In this document: positions 53,746 to 63,753 of the stretch, in pieces
Layout: each line of letters opens with the position of its first letter
Position numbering within the stretch: the stretch's first letter is position 1
Assembly (NCBI RefSeq): GCF_900232995.1
Contig: NZ_OCVX01000003.1
Location: forward strand, 1,338,027-1,402,026
Source of the DNA: Mycobacterium simulans
GTDB lineage: Bacteria > Actinomycetota > Actinomycetes > Mycobacteriales > Mycobacteriaceae
Direction of reading: 5' to 3'
DNA: 64,000 nt
Notes under the pieces: generated by a model
Seen by the model: only the letters and a program-made list of their open reading frames with translations
What the model was told of the DNA's origin: nothing
Database searches by the model: none
Made by a program: the position numbers and the translations under genes

Positions 53746-56700
53746 TTACCCGCGACGCAGCGGTGCCGGATTCCACAGACCGCCGCGTGTAACGGTTCCC
53801 AGTTGCAGACGGGCGGGCTGGGCGTCGGGGTAGTAGGGCGTCAACCGCTGCAAAGCGCCCCAGTCCCGGAACCAGTCGTCCTTCAAGTAGCTGGCCACGG
53901 TGGTGGCATGCACCAGCAGTTCGGTGACGCCCAGCGGGCCGCCCCCGTTGTTGTCCATCCCCGGTGAGTTGGCCTCGGCGCCGAACCGGTCGGGCAGGAT
54001 GCGCCACTTCGGCGTCTCGTCGACGCCATATTGATGGCCGAACGGTCGCTGACACGGGAAGGCCAGGCCTACCAGCCAGTCCAGAAAGACCGGGTCCTTG
54101 GAGCCCACCACATCCTGCAGCGTTTGCACCTGCGGAATTCGCGGCGGAGTGAGTGCGATCCAGTGCTGCGGGGCCAGGTCCTGATCGTCGGCGACCAGGC
54201 GAACCTGGGTCGCGTTGCTCGGGATCGCCGACAACGGCGCCCGCAGGTTGCGCCAGGCCGGCGCCGCGCCGACGTCGGCGAAACCCATTGAGCCACCGGG
54301 ATGCCCGCTCGCCGCTCCGTCGTCGGTGGCCCACTGCACCTGGACCTCCCGCGGGTCGAACCGACCGGCGGCCGTGACCACCAGCAACGGTGCCTTGCCC
54401 CACTGTTCCCGGGGCGGCAGCCGGTACCACGCCGAGCGCAGCATGGCGGGCACCTGTAGGCCGGCCCGCCAGCTGCCCAGTACCGGTGTGCGAGCCGGAT
54501 CCAGGTTGTAGGGGAGCCGGGCACGCGAGCCGTTGATTCCCGGTGCCGCGGTAGTGCCCCCTTCGGTGCCGGGGTCGCTTCCGGTGATCAGCCCGTCGTT
54601 GTTGACGAAACTGCGGTCGCCCGGACGTTCCATCACCGGGTCGGCGGAGACGTCGGCGGGAATACCGTTGGGAGTAAAGGCTTCCGACAGTCCGGCTCCC
54701 AGCGCGTCGGCCACCGGAGCGGTCACTGGCGTCAACATGCCGGCGTTGGGGTCTTGCTCTACCAGTACGTCCTCGGCCAGGCCGCAGGTCCGGCCGGTCG
54801 CGAGACCGGGCACAGCCTGCAGGTTGGAGCGTCCCACCGACCATGCCGGGTACTGGGTAATCATCGCCTGGGTCAGCGATACAACCTCGAAAAGCACCAG
54901 CAACCACGTCGCAATTGCCAACGGGGACTGGATGATTCCGGCCAGACGTGCCCCGTATCGGGTCTTGGGCGGGCCGTCACGGGTAGCGACGAAGTGGAAC
55001 CATGCCGCCAGCAGCAACACCACCACCGTGAGTTCGAGTAGTGCAGTGGTAAGCGACCACCGCCATTTCGGGAACGAATTCGACCACGGCACACCAAAGT
55101 TGGACACATACCACCAGCCGTTGACGCTGGCGAATGACAGCGCCATCACGAACAACACCACCGCGGCGAACATGGTGCGGTTGCGTCGCGAGCGCATCGC
55201 CGACCCCGTCACTGCAACCGCGGCCAGCGCCCCGAGCGAGCCGGCCAGCCCGGCGAACACCCCGAAGTGGTGTGTCCATTTGGTGGGGGTGAACATCATG
55301 GCGAGGAACGAGATGACGGTGATGCCGATGATGCGGCGGCTCGGCCCGGCTGCGGTGCCCGGAATTCGGCCCTTGCGCAATGCCATTGCGATCGCTACCG
55401 CGAGCGCGAGGATCAATGCCAGCACGGCAAAGCGCCGGGCCACCGACCCGTCGGGGCTGGCCATGAACAGCCGCTCGTAGCGGATGTGCTCGTCAAACCA
55501 CTTCAGGCTTGGCCCGAGGGCCCGCTTGAGGGCTGTCGCCTGCATCTCGCCGGCGAGGGTCTGGTCGCGGAAGATCAGGATCGCGGTGACCGTGGTCGCG
55601 GCCAGAATTGGCGCCAACAGCGGTAGCGGGCCGAACTGCCTGGAGCGGCGGTGCACGATGGTCCGCAGTGGACCGACCGCGACCAGCAATGCGCCGATGG
55701 ACGCGATGCCGGTCGGTCCGGAGAACAGGGTCAGTGCGCCGATGATGCAGGCCGTCGCCACCGGCAGCAGCCGATTGGTAGCCACAGCGCGCTCTACCGA
55801 ACACCAAGTGAGCAGGATGCCCAGGGCGATGATGGGCTCCGGCCGCAGACCGTTATCGAGCGGCAACCAGGTCGCCAGAAACATCCCGGCCGCCGTCCAC
55901 GCCGCGGCCCGGCTGCGCTTGACCGCATGCCCCAGCCGGGGGATGACTTCGCGACTGATCACCCACCAGCAGGTCAGCGCCATCGCCAGCGTCGGCAGCC
56001 GCATCCAGATGCTGGCGGTGGTGACGTGCGCCCAGAGCGCCAGCAGGTCGTAGTACCAGCCGAACGGCGCTTCGGGGGTTCCCAACCAGCGGTAGTAATT
56101 CGCCATGTACCCGGCGTGCTCGGATACCCGGGCCATGGTCAGTATGTATCCGTCGTCGGAGGTATTGGCCCCGACGAAATGCCACCACACCAGCACGGTG
56201 ATGACCAGGGCATCCAGACCGCCGATCGACCACCAGCGCGGCGGCAGGAAGCGTCGGTGCCGGGTGGCGTCGGCCGTGTCGAGGATGTGCAGCGCGACCA
56301 GGGCGGCGCCGGTGAGCACCACCCCCAGTACCATCGCGAGCATTTTCAGCGGCGTGGGGGAGCTGCTGTAGCGGGTGTCGACCGTCGCCGACAAGCTCAG
56401 GCCCGGTGGCGCAGGGCCGGTCAGATCGGTGAATACGCCGACGATTTGGGGCCGGAAGTCGTAGCCGCTTTTCTCGCCGCGCAGCGGTGCGCCGGGATCC
56501 TCGGCGTTGGGTCCCTGCGTCAGCCCGACGAATTCGGCGGTCACCCTGTCGGCGTGCGCGGTGAAGGTCAAACGCTGGCAGGCAGGGCTGAGCACCTGGC
56601 TCAACGGCGCGCTGACTACCGGGACATTGCGGACTATCAATACCAGGTCGTCATTGGTGCGCCGGATGAGCAGCCCGCGATCGATCGCCTTCGGGGCCTG

Positions 56701-57018
56701 CTTGGGCACCGTGGACAGCAGCGTATTTTGCGCTCCGCTGAGGCCGGCGGCGGCTTGGCAGGGCACCGTGATGTTCAGTTCGGTGGCCACGTAACCGATC
56801 AACGGTGCATCGACGCTGTTGAAAGTGCCGTTCTGCGGCCAGTTCAGTTGGGCTGTGGTCTGGTTGACCGGCAGCAACGGGGTGGCGATCGCCAGAACGG
56901 CCCCGAGCAGACCGGCGAAGACGGCGACGAACCGAGCGATCCGGTAGTTCGCACCCGCGTCGCTCACGGAGGTAGATGCTAGCTCTGCGACGGCGCGGGG
57001 TGAGGTTTCGGTAGCCAT
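53746..57018 (-). CDS. embC: Arabinosyltransferase EmbC
   Basis: A 1090-residue GT-C arabinosyltransferase that extends the arabinan of lipoarabinomannan. It has the acidic GT-C motif in NTSDDGYILTMARVSEHAGYM, FTPTKWTHHFGVFAG in a membrane loop, and a C-terminal carbohydrate-binding module containing [20 protein letters not shown] and PPRIPQVQTLQDVVGSKD. Its ATG shares the A of the aftA stop (TGATG), the same coupling as in M. tuberculosis. Here it is followed by the idsB operon, not embA. Confidence 0.96.
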   Translation of the reverse strand: MATETSPRAVAELASTSVSDAGANYRIARFVAVFAGLLGAVLAIATPLLPVNQTTAQLNWPQNGTFNSVDAPLIGYVATELNITVPCQAAAGLSGAQNTLLSTVPKQAPKAIDRGLLIRRTNDDLVLIVRNVPVVSAPLSQVLSPACQRLTFTAHADRVTAEFVGLTQGPNAEDPGAPLRGEKSGYDFRPQIVGVFTDLTGPAPPGLSLSATVDTRYSSSPTPLKMLAMVLGVVLTGAALVALHILDTADATRHRRFLPPRWWSIGGLDALVITVLVWWHFVGANTSDDGYILTMARVSEHAGYMANYYRWLGTPEAPFGWYYDLLALWAHVTTASIWMRLPTLAMALTCWWVISREVIPRLGHAVKRSRAAAWTAAGMFLATWLPLDNGLRPEPIIALGILLTWCSVERAVATNRLLPVATACIIGALTLFSGPTGIASIGALLVAVGPLRTIVHRRSRQFGPLPLLAPILAATTVTAILIFRDQTLAGEMQATALKRALGPSLKWFDEHIRYERLFMASPDGSVARRFAVLALILALAVAIAMALRKGRIPGTAAGPSRRIIGITVISFLAMMFTPTKWTHHFGVFAGLAGSLGALAAVAVTGSAMRSRRNRTMFAAVVLFVMALSFASVNGWWYVSNFGVPWSNSFPKWRWSLTTALLELTVVVLLLAAWFHFVATRDGPPKTRYGARLAGIIQSPLAIATWLLVLFEVVSLTQAMITQYPAWSVGRSNLQAVPGLATGRTCGLAEDVLVEQDPNAGMLTPVTAPVADALGAGLSEAFTPNGIPADVSADPVMERPGDRSFVNNDGLITGSDPGTEGGTTAAPGINGSRARLPYNLDPARTPVLGSWRAGLQVPAMLRSAWYRLPPREQWGKAPLLVVTAAGRFDPREVQVQWATDDGAASGHPGGSMGFADVGAAPAWRNLRAPLSAIPSNATQVRLVADDQDLAPQHWIALTPPRIPQVQTLQDVVGSKDPVFLDWLVGLAFPCQRPFGHQYGVDETPKWRILPDRFGAEANSPGMDNNGGGPLGVTELLVHATTVASYLKDDWFRDWGALQRLTPYYPDAQPARLQLGTVTRGGLWNPAPLRRG

Positions 57019-59021
57019 CAGGCGCTCGCTACCGGCTTACGAACGGCCAGTACGAAGGGGCCGATGGTCTCGACAGTGAAGCGGGGGTCGGCGAACAGCG
57101 CGGCCTTGAATTCCACGGTGTAGCGGCGGACGTTGGGCTGGTTGGGGTAGACATCCTCGGCCAGCCGCAATGTATAGGTGTTGCTGGTGCCGCGGCGCAT
57201 CAGAAAGACGGTCGGCGGCGGCCACGGCAGTTTGTCCAGGGCGCCGATGAACTCGTCTGCGGTCTTGAGTTTGGCCCAGCTCTCGATTTGTGCGGCGCGT
57301 TTGTCGAACTGCGCCAGCGGGTTGGCGTAGTGCGACGTCAACCCCTGAAAGCCCCAATAGGGGTAGTAGGACAGGAAGCTGTAGTCGGCGGTCAACACCA
57401 CGGTCTGATCGCGGGGCCTGCCGGTGACGCGCTGTATCGCTGCGTCGATCGCCGAGTAGTACTTTTCGGAGCTGGGTGGTCGCCGATCGCCGCGCTGGCC
57501 GTAGCCGTCGGTGTCGGTGTAGGCGATGGTGAGGTCGGGTCGAAGCACGTCGGGAATGTCCTGGCTGAAAGCGATCGCTCCGGCAAGCCCGATCGCACCG
57601 GCCACCGGCATGACGGCTCGGCTGCGCTTGGACAGCGCTTGAGCCGCCTCGACGAAGCCGAACGTCCCGGCGGCAACCAGTAACACCGACAGCGTCGGCT
57701 GCAGCCGGAACGACAGCAACGTGGTACGCGCCAGCGTGGTCAGCATCGATAACAGGGACCACAGGTAGACGGCCAGCACGCCGATGGCCAATGCGCCGGC
57801 GCGAACCGACGATCGCGCTCTAACGACCAGCCAGAGGGTGCCGAGCATGCAGATCGCACCCAGTAGTGAGAACTGCAGCATAGGGAAGGTCAATACGGCG
57901 CCGTCGGTGGGCAGGTAGTGCTGCGCGCTGCCGGTGTCGCTGACCGGTGCCTGGGCCGCGGTGAGCAGGTAGGGCAACCAGGTGGTGGATCCGATGGCAA
58001 CCGCGATGGCGGCGATCACGGCCAGTCTGCGTAGTGGGTCCAGCGCCGACTTCTTGCTGTGCCGCCATCGCGATGCGGCCAGCAGCAGCGCCATCAGCGT
58101 CACGGTGAACGCGCTGTACGCCACCAGCAGCGTGTACCAGGTGGCGGCAAAGCCGAGGAAGATGCCGGCGCCGACCACCGCGGCCCAGCCTTGACCGCCG
58201 AGCGTGTCGCCGAGCGTCACGCCAGCGTGGCTCTCGGCGTTGAGCGCCACGCTGGCGTGACGTTCGCGGGCGTCGGCGCGTAGGCCCGACCATGTCAGTA
58301 CCAGCATCGGCGGCAACAGCACCGTGATCATCGCCGCGTAGGGCTCCGGCGAGCTGTAGGCCAGCGTCACCGCCGTGGTGGCGATGGTGACCAGCAGCGC
58401 GTACTCGAAGCGGATCATGCGCCACCACAGCACCAGCGCGACCGCCACCGCGATCGTGATTGACGTGATCGCCCAGGGCTTGAACATCTCCCACGCGGGC
58501 GTTCCGGTTAGCGCCGCCGCCCGCCCGCCGATCCAGAACCAGCCCGGCGGGTAGAACGGCGGAAGCCCGATATAGGTCATGTCGTGCAGGGCGGCGCTGT
58601 CGGTGAGCCGGGTCAGATATTCCGTGCGGAACTGCTGGTCGACGGAGATACCGAACAGATACAGCTTGGTGGCTCCTAGCGGCATGCCCAGCGTCACGAC
58701 CGTGAACGCGGACACGAACACCAACCCGCATAGTTGAGCCAGCAGCCGGAATCGGCCGGCATGCCACGCCCACCCGGCGGCGACGAGTCCGGCTAGGCAA
58801 CCGACCTGGCCGACGGTGGTCAGCGCGTGCAATTGGTTGGACGACGGGAAGGCCGGCCACTCCACGCGAGAGATCGCGTTCAGCGATATCACCGCGACCA
58901 CGACAGCCACCGCCACCGCAAGGGCCATCTGGCCGAGGGTGGCCAGTGCGTTTCGGGCGCGAGCAGACGCAAAAGCCCCCAATTCGGGCCCGAATTGGGG
59001 GCTTTTGCGTCTGCTCGGCAT
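57018..59021 (-). CDS. aftA: Arabinofuranosyltransferase AftA
   Basis: A 667-residue GT-C enzyme that adds the first arabinose to galactan. About 11-13 membrane helices precede a periplasmic C-terminal domain (from about 500, [22 protein letters not shown]). The start [11 protein letters not shown] at 59021 matches Rv3792 and leaves two bases after dprE2, but its first 18 or so codons lie inside a 58-bp palindrome, so the true start may be later, for example at [14 protein letters not shown] short extra segment ([20 protein letters not shown]) relative to M. tuberculosis lies near residue 270. Confidence 0.94.
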   Translation of the reverse strand: MPSRRKSPQFGPELGAFASARARNALATLGQMALAVAVAVVVAVISLNAISRVEWPAFPSSNQLHALTTVGQVGCLAGLVAAGWAWHAGRFRLLAQLCGLVFVSAFTVVTLGMPLGATKLYLFGISVDQQFRTEYLTRLTDSAALHDMTYIGLPPFYPPGWFWIGGRAAALTGTPAWEMFKPWAITSITIAVAVALVLWWRMIRFEYALLVTIATTAVTLAYSSPEPYAAMITVLLPPMLVLTWSGLRADARERHASVALNAESHAGVTLGDTLGGQGWAAVVGAGIFLGFAATWYTLLVAYSAFTVTLMALLLAASRWRHSKKSALDPLRRLAVIAAIAVAIGSTTWLPYLLTAAQAPVSDTGSAQHYLPTDGAVLTFPMLQFSLLGAICMLGTLWLVVRARSSVRAGALAIGVLAVYLWSLLSMLTTLARTTLLSFRLQPTLSVLLVAAGTFGFVEAAQALSKRSRAVMPVAGAIGLAGAIAFSQDIPDVLRPDLTIAYTDTDGYGQRGDRRPPSSEKYYSAIDAAIQRVTGRPRDQTVVLTADYSFLSYYPYWGFQGLTSHYANPLAQFDKRAAQIESWAKLKTADEFIGALDKLPWPPPTVFLMRRGTSNTYTLRLAEDVYPNQPNVRRYTVEFKAALFADPRFTVETIGPFVLAVRKPVASA
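58960..59017. repeat. 58-bp perfect palindrome at the dprE2-aftA junction
   Basis: Bases 58960-59017 are a perfect self-complementary sequence with 29-base arms and no loop, centred between 58988 and 58989. The outer GAGCAGACGCAAAAGC arm is shared with the hairpin at 34439-34498, while the inner bases differ. It encodes aftA residues [17 protein letters not shown]. Confidence 0.95.
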
Positions 59022-59023
59022 GC

Positions 59024-59788
59024 TCAGATGGGCAGTTTGCGGAAAATGCTCCGCGGGATATGACGCAACACCATCATCACGTACCGGAATGCTGCTGGCG
59101 CCCAAACCAATTCCTTACCTTTTGCCGCTGCGGTCACCGCGAGGTTGGCTACGTACTCCTTGTCGACGGTTAGCGGAGCTTCCTTGATGTGCGCGCTCAA
59201 CCGAGTGCGTACCTGGCCTGGCCGGATCACCAGAACCCGAACGCCATACTCACGCAACGCCTCTGACAATCCGAGGTAGAAACCGTCCAGACCAGCCTTG
59301 GTGGACCCGTAGACGAAGTTGGACCGGCGCACCCGTTCGCCCGCCACGGTGCTCATCGCAATGATCTGGCCGAAGCCCTGGCCGCGCATCTTCTCTCCCA
59401 GTAGCACTCCGACGGAAACCGCTGCGGTGTAATTGATTTCGGCGATCTGCACGGCCTTGTGCTGGTTCTGCCACAGTTCTTCGGCGTCGCCGAGCAAGCC
59501 GAACGCGACGATGGCCACATCGACGTCGCCATAGGCGAAACACTGGTCGATTACCTTCGGATGGGTATCGGTCTCCAAGGCGTCGAAGTCGACCAGCTCC
59601 ACCGACCGCGCACCCGCGGCCTTCATCTGGGCTACCGCGTCGTCGCGGCTCGGATCGTCGGGCATGGCGGCCAGCACGATTCGTGCGGGGGCGTTGCGCA
59701 GGTAGCGCTCGCAGATAGCCAGCCCGATCTCGGAGGTACCGCCGAGCAGCAGCACGGTCTGGGGATTTCCTACGGCATCAAGAACCAT
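59024..59788 (-). CDS. dprE2: Decaprenylphosphoryl-2-keto-ribose reductase DprE2
   Basis: A 254-residue short-chain dehydrogenase, the same length as Rv3791. It reduces the DprE1 product to decaprenyl-phosphoryl-arabinose with NADH. GGTSEIG (16-22) is the nucleotide-binding motif; the catalytic Ser lies in [10 protein letters not shown] and Tyr/Lys in VYGSTKAG. The C-terminal end is basic and hydrophobic ([21 protein letters not shown]), suggesting membrane association. Ten bases follow the dprE1 stop. Confidence 0.96.
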   Translation of the reverse strand: MVLDAVGNPQTVLLLGGTSEIGLAICERYLRNAPARIVLAAMPDDPSRDDAVAQMKAAGARSVELVDFDALETDTHPKVIDQCFAYGDVDVAIVAFGLLGDAEELWQNQHKAVQIAEINYTAAVSVGVLLGEKMRGQGFGQIIAMSTVAGERVRRSNFVYGSTKAGLDGFYLGLSEALREYGVRVLVIRPGQVRTRLSAHIKEAPLTVDKEYVANLAVTAAAKGKELVWAPAAFRYVMMVLRHIPRSIFRKLPI

Positions 59789-59798
59789 CGTGCACCAT

Positions 59799-61184
59799 CT
59801 AGAGCAGCTCCAAGCGTCGGGCCATGTCGGAGGCGAACACCCGCGAGGGGTCGACCTTGCGGCGCACGGCGATCCATTCGTCGATGCGCGGATACATGGC
59901 GTGAAAGGTTTCAGCGGTGGTGCGGGAGTCCTTGGCGGTGTAAAGACGGCCGCCGAAATCCATTACCCGCCGGTCGAGTTCACCGACGAACTCGTTCAGG
60001 CCGGCCTTGATCGGAAAGTCGACGCAGATGTTCCAGCCCGGCATCGGGAAGCTCAGCGGCGCGTGGTTGCCCGGTCCGAACAACTTGAACACGTTGAGAA
60101 ATGAGTAGTGGCCGCTGGCTTGGATATCGCCGATGATCCGTTTGAACTCGTCGACCGCTTCCGTCGGAATCACGAACTGGTACTGCAGGAAACCGGCCGA
60201 TCCGTACGCGCGGTTCCATTCGCCGAACATGTCCAGCGGGTGGTAGAACTGCGTCAGGTTTTGAACCTTGCCGCGGTAGGTGCCGGATTTGCGATACCAA
60301 AGTTCGCCGATCGGCCCAAAGGTGTACTTGTTGGCCAGCCCATTCGGGAACACGTCGGGAAACGTAAGTAGCTGCGGCGCATCGAATTTCAACGGATTGC
60401 CCTGCAGCTTCTCGGGTAGCTGCTCGATGGTGGCCAACGAGCCACGCGATACGGCCGCGCGACCCAACTTGGGTGGCGCGCTGATCGCGTCGAACCAGGC
60501 ACTCGAGTAGGTGTAGTTGGCCTCGCTGCCGTCGCTGTGCAAAGCGATGGTTTCATCCAGGCTGGCGGTGACGTCGCCGTCGGCGACGAAATAGGCCGTC
60601 TCGGTGGGTGTCATCTCGATGGTGGCGCGCAGGATGATGCCGGTGAGGCCGTTGCCGCCGACGGTGGCCCAGAAGAGTTTGGCGTCCTCACCGGTGGGCG
60701 TGAGGTGACGAATCTCGCCGTTGGCGGTCAGTAGCTCGATGCTGCGCACGTGGTTGCCGAAGCTGCCTGCGCTGTGATGGTTCTTGCCGTGGATGTCGCA
60801 GGCGATCGCGCCGCCGATGGTGACTTGACGTGTTCCCGGCAGCACCGGGACCCACAGCCCGAACGGCAGGGCCGCCTTCATCAGCTGGTCGAGGTTGACC
60901 CCGGCGTCGACGTCGGCCAGCTTGGTGTCGGCGCTGATCGAGTGGATGCGTGAGAGCGGGGTCATGTCGATGACCAGCCCACCGCCGTTTTGCGCGTTGT
61001 CCCCGTAGGAACGGCCCAGGCCGCGGGCTATGACACCCCGGCCGCCGCCCGAGTCGGCGACCCGGGCCACCGCCTTGGCGATGACCTCCGGATCGGGGGT
61101 GTGCAGCACCTCGGCCACCGACGGTGCCGTGCGTCCCCACCCGGTCAGCCGGGTGGGGGTGGTGGAAAGGTCGGCGCTCAACAT
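59799..61184 (-). CDS. dprE1: Decaprenylphosphoryl-beta-D-ribose oxidase DprE1
   Basis: A 461-residue VAO-type flavoprotein, the same length as Rv3790, oxidising decaprenyl-phosphoryl-ribose at C2. FAD-binding segments are [21 protein letters not shown] and [21 protein letters not shown]. Cys387 (codon 60024-60026, in [10 protein letters not shown]), the residue modified by benzothiazinones, is present. ATG 61184 gives [21 protein letters not shown]; longer in-frame starts run through the repeats at 61205-61299. Confidence 0.97.
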   Translation of the reverse strand: MLSADLSTTPTRLTGWGRTAPSVAEVLHTPDPEVIAKAVARVADSGGGRGVIARGLGRSYGDNAQNGGGLVIDMTPLSRIHSISADTKLADVDAGVNLDQLMKAALPFGLWVPVLPGTRQVTIGGAIACDIHGKNHHSAGSFGNHVRSIELLTANGEIRHLTPTGEDAKLFWATVGGNGLTGIILRATIEMTPTETAYFVADGDVTASLDETIALHSDGSEANYTYSSAWFDAISAPPKLGRAAVSRGSLATIEQLPEKLQGNPLKFDAPQLLTFPDVFPNGLANKYTFGPIGELWYRKSGTYRGKVQNLTQFYHPLDMFGEWNRAYGSAGFLQYQFVIPTEAVDEFKRIIGDIQASGHYSFLNVFKLFGPGNHAPLSFPMPGWNICVDFPIKAGLNEFVGELDRRVMDFGGRLYTAKDSRTTAETFHAMYPRIDEWIAVRRKVDPSRVFASDMARRLELL

Positions 61185-61204
61185 CGTCAAAGAGGGTACC
61201 TGCT

Positions 61205-61299
61205 GGTCCGGTGACGATGCGGGACGCTTGCGTCCAGCTGAGGAGCCGGACGATCCAGCTTGGGTCCGGTGACGATGCGGGACGCTTGCGTCCAGCTGT
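61205..61299. repeat. 58-bp direct repeat upstream of dprE1 (about 1.7 copies)
   Basis: GGTCCGGTGACGATGCGGGA begins at 61205 and again at 61263; the second copy diverges after about 37 bases. Each copy has inner dyad GGACGC-TT-GCGTCC; the first also has outer GTCCGG/CCGGAC. The layout matches the 61-bp units before embA, so both belong to one dispersed family. It lies 20 bases upstream of the dprE1 start. Confidence 0.85.
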
Positions 61300-61425
61300 C
61301 GAGTGTGCGTTCTCGGCTTTGAGTGAGCATCCAGGGCGGAGATCCGGCCGAATTGTCGCCCAGGACCCACACCCGATGCCACCAGTTCACACTCAATGAC
61401 GAGCCGTACCGCTTGCCGGCCAGTC

Positions 61426-61866
61426 TCAGCGCATGCGGAAGATGACGGCTCGTTGCACGATGAAATTAATCACCGTGGCGGTGCCCTGGGCGATCACGAA
61501 TGCGACGGGTATGGCCCAGCTCCGGTAGTGCAACATCGCAAGAACCAGATGATTGAGCCCGACTTGCACGGCGAAGGTGATCCCGTAGAGCGCCATGACC
61601 GCGGCAAACCGGGCTCTGCTCGGTGCCGCCTGAAATGTCCATCGGCGGTTGATCAGGGAGGCGGGAATGGTGCCGACGACCACGCTGATGAATTTTTACA
61701 GGGCAACCTGTAGGCCCAACCCCTTGTAGAGAGCCACGTAGACGCTGAAGTCGACGATCGCCGCGAAGACCCCCGTGAGAACGAACCGCGTGACCTGGGT
61801 CGTCAGATGCAGATGGTGGCCCTGGTGCTGGCGCGGGAGCGCGCCAGCAGGCTCTGGGGGAATCAT
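61426..61866 (-). pseudogene. GtrA-family membrane protein (Rv3789-like) interrupted by a stop codon
   Basis: Reading from ATG 61866 gives a GtrA-type protein with four helices (RFVLTGVFAAIVDFSVYVAL, then after the break [40 protein letters not shown] and [20 protein letters not shown]). The frame is intact except for TAA at 61696-61698, where the M. tuberculosis protein has Ser in LQVDLSKAISF. An 84-85-residue fragment could start from GTG 61683. Rv3789 is linked to arabinan assembly, either as a lipid-linked arabinose flippase or as an AftA partner. Confidence 0.8.
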
Positions 61867-61914
61867 CGGTGGGAAGTCTAACGGGGTACGGCCCGAACGG
61901 CGTCCCGTTGCGGA

Positions 61915-62400
61915 TTAGCTCGGCAACTTCACCGCAATCAGCTGGACCTGATTTGGCCCCTGCGGGGTGGAGTAGGTCACGGTGTCGCCCGGTTGACGCC
62001 CCGCCAGGGCCTGCCCCAGCGGGCTGCGAGCGGTCAATGTCTCGGCTTCGTGGCCGACGGGAGTCTCTTCGACGATGGAGATCACGTGCATCGTGACGAC
62101 TTCACCGTCGGAGAACCGCAAGGTCACCTCGGTACCGCCGGGCAGCGTTGCCGATCCGGTTGCGTGCGCTGTGCCCCCCTTCAGTCGCCGGTCGAGTTCA
62201 TTGATCCGGTCGGCGAGGACGGCCAGCTCGTCGGCGCGCTGAATGGCCTCGGCCGCGTCTCCGTGATCGCCGATCATGCCGCGGTCGTTTTTGACCTCAG
62301 TCTCGAGACGATCGTGCCGCTGCCGCAGCCGAGCAAGCTCGGCCGCGAGATTGTCGCGCGCTGCAGCCGCGAGCCCTGTTGATTCGATTTCCTCGGTCAC
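61915..62400 (-). CDS. GreA/GreB-family RNA polymerase-binding factor (Rv3788-like)
   Basis: A 161-residue protein with an N-terminal antiparallel coiled coil (about 8-75: ARDNLAAELARLRQRHDRLE to ADRINELDRRL) and a C-terminal FKBP-like domain (LPGGTEVTLRFSDGEVVTMHVISI, SPLGQALAGRQPGDTVTYSTPQG). The coiled-coil tip reads DHGDAAEA, where Gre factors carry acidic residues for cleavage. Rv3788 is described as binding polymerase without Gre cleavage activity. GTG 62400 matches the orthologue's start. Confidence 0.9.
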   Translation of the reverse strand: MTEEIESTGLAAAARDNLAAELARLRQRHDRLETEVKNDRGMIGDHGDAAEAIQRADELAVLADRINELDRRLKGGTAHATGSATLPGGTEVTLRFSDGEVVTMHVISIVEETPVGHEAETLTARSPLGQALAGRQPGDTVTYSTPQGPNQVQLIAVKLPS

Positions 62401-62608
62401 GTCCGCCGACCTTTCGCCGCGTGGGTTGCCTGTGATCGTGGCCATTCAGTGTTACACCACTAAGAGCTGGTCGTCACCTGGTATTAGTCAAGCGTTCGCA
62501 GTTGGATGCTTGCGCGCCGCGGGTCGCCACGGTCTACGTCCCAACGCGGCCGATCACCGAACCGCTACCGCATACCGCTCCTTCGCAGGGCACAGCGTCG
62601 AGCCGGGC

Positions 62609-63133
62609 TCAATCGGCCGGCTCGGCCATCAGGGTGATCACGTTGTTGCGGTTCTCCCGTGCCTCGATTCGAGACACCCAGACCCGGCCGTCGGTTGCCT
62701 TCCCGACGATGCGCTCGACGGTGTCGAACACCCATGCCGCGCATGCCTCCATCCCGGTGCTGTCCATGATGCGCAGATCGATGACGCCCTGATCGGCCAG
62801 CATTTGGAACAGATCGAGTTGGGGATCGTCCGCTGCGATCAGCGTGGTGTGGTCGAACTGGCGCCGCAGCGCTGCCCGCACGTCCTTGAGGCAATGAGTG
62901 TCCAACACCAAGCCGGTACCGGGTTCAGTTTCCGCGCAGGCGAACTCGATCTCGAACATCCGCTCATAACCGTGTAGGAAGAAGCGCTTTCCTTGACGGG
63001 ACCACGAGCGATGGCAGCATGGCAGATCGCCGAAGCGCTTGCGGAGATGAAACCTTGCCGTCCGGCCGATGGGCGCATCCGCTCGATGTACCGTCGCGAT
63101 GCGAACGCCTTCGGCCACAGCGATCTCACTCAT
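62609..63133 (-). CDS. Divergent 6-pyruvoyl-tetrahydropterin/6-carboxytetrahydropterin synthase-like (QueD-like) protein
   Basis: A 174-residue T-fold protein. Family landmarks: LPCCHRSW (first zinc His), FFLHGYERMFEIEF (normally LHGHxY/F, so the third zinc His is Tyr), GLVLDTHCLK (GxVxDFxxLK), FDHTTLI (LDHxxL) and RIEARENRNN in place of the conserved Glu-Thr segment. The catalytic Cys of the usual KCxxLHGH is missing. Chemistry may differ from standard pterin or deazaguanine synthesis. ATG 63133 overlaps the upstream FolE-like gene by eight bases. Confidence 0.7.
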   Translation of the reverse strand: MSEIAVAEGVRIATVHRADAPIGRTARFHLRKRFGDLPCCHRSWSRQGKRFFLHGYERMFEIEFACAETEPGTGLVLDTHCLKDVRAALRRQFDHTTLIAADDPQLDLFQMLADQGVIDLRIMDSTGMEACAAWVFDTVERIVGKATDGRVWVSRIEARENRNNVITLMAEPAD

Positions 63134-63632
63134 GTCCAAACTTTCCCCTTCCGAGTTCTTGCCTGGTCAGCGCGAGGAATTCACGCTGCTCGTCGGCGCT
63201 CTGGCGCAACGAGCCGTAGAAGGCCAGGGTGGTTTTCGGCCCACCGAACGGAGCACCGCCGCGGTCGGTCGCGCACGTGTAGCCGCCCTCTACCAGAACG
63301 CCCACTCCGCGCGCGGCGAGTTGATGATGCAGCCATAGGCCCATCCGGGTGGTGAACCGTTGCTGGTCCTGAATGCCCCCTGAACACGCTGCCACGATCC
63401 GCGCGAATTCTGCTGGACCCAAGTGGTTTTCACCGTGCAGATAGCCGATGTGCGCGACGCCGTCATAGGGAAGCAGATGCTCCGCGCACAGTGATTGGAA
63501 TCCGATCCCAGGGACTAGCACGAGTTCGGAATCACCTATGACAGAGCCGATGACCGAGCCGACGGGAAATTGCAGCAGCGGTCCGCTGGCGAAAGCGGAG
63601 AGATCCGCTCGCATCGAGGCTGTTTGAGGCAC
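63126..63632 (-). CDS. Divergent GTP cyclohydrolase I-like (FolE-like) protein
   Basis: A 168-residue T-fold protein resembling the C-terminal catalytic part of FolE. LCAEHLLPYDGVAHIGYL aligns with the CEHHxxPxxGxxxVxY motif, QDQQRFT with QERLT, and GYTCATDRGG with the HxCxxxRG motif. The zinc ligands Cys-x2-His and the second Cys are kept, but the His next to the first ligand (H112 in E. coli numbering) and H179 are lost. The N-terminal helical region of FolE is short. GTG 63632 was taken; ATG 63614 is an alternative. It is translationally coupled to a QueD-like gene. Confidence 0.68.
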   Translation of the reverse strand: MPQTASMRADLSAFASGPLLQFPVGSVIGSVIGDSELVLVPGIGFQSLCAEHLLPYDGVAHIGYLHGENHLGPAEFARIVAACSGGIQDQQRFTTRMGLWLHHQLAARGVGVLVEGGYTCATDRGGAPFGGPKTTLAFYGSLRQSADEQREFLALTRQELGRGKFGHE

Positions 63633-63753
63633 GGCCTCAGCCTCTAGGCTGCGGCTTGACGGATTCTCAAAGAATTCTTGGAAGAGATTCTCAACGCCGC
63701 CGGTGCCCCACGGATTCGCAGAGCCTTCCAGCAGGGCTTGCAGCCTGCCGGCA

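Noticed and set aside
61184..61382. Longer DprE1 starting at 61382
   Set aside because: The added 66 residues are translated repeats at 61205-61299, and ATG 61184 gives the family's normal 461-residue length.
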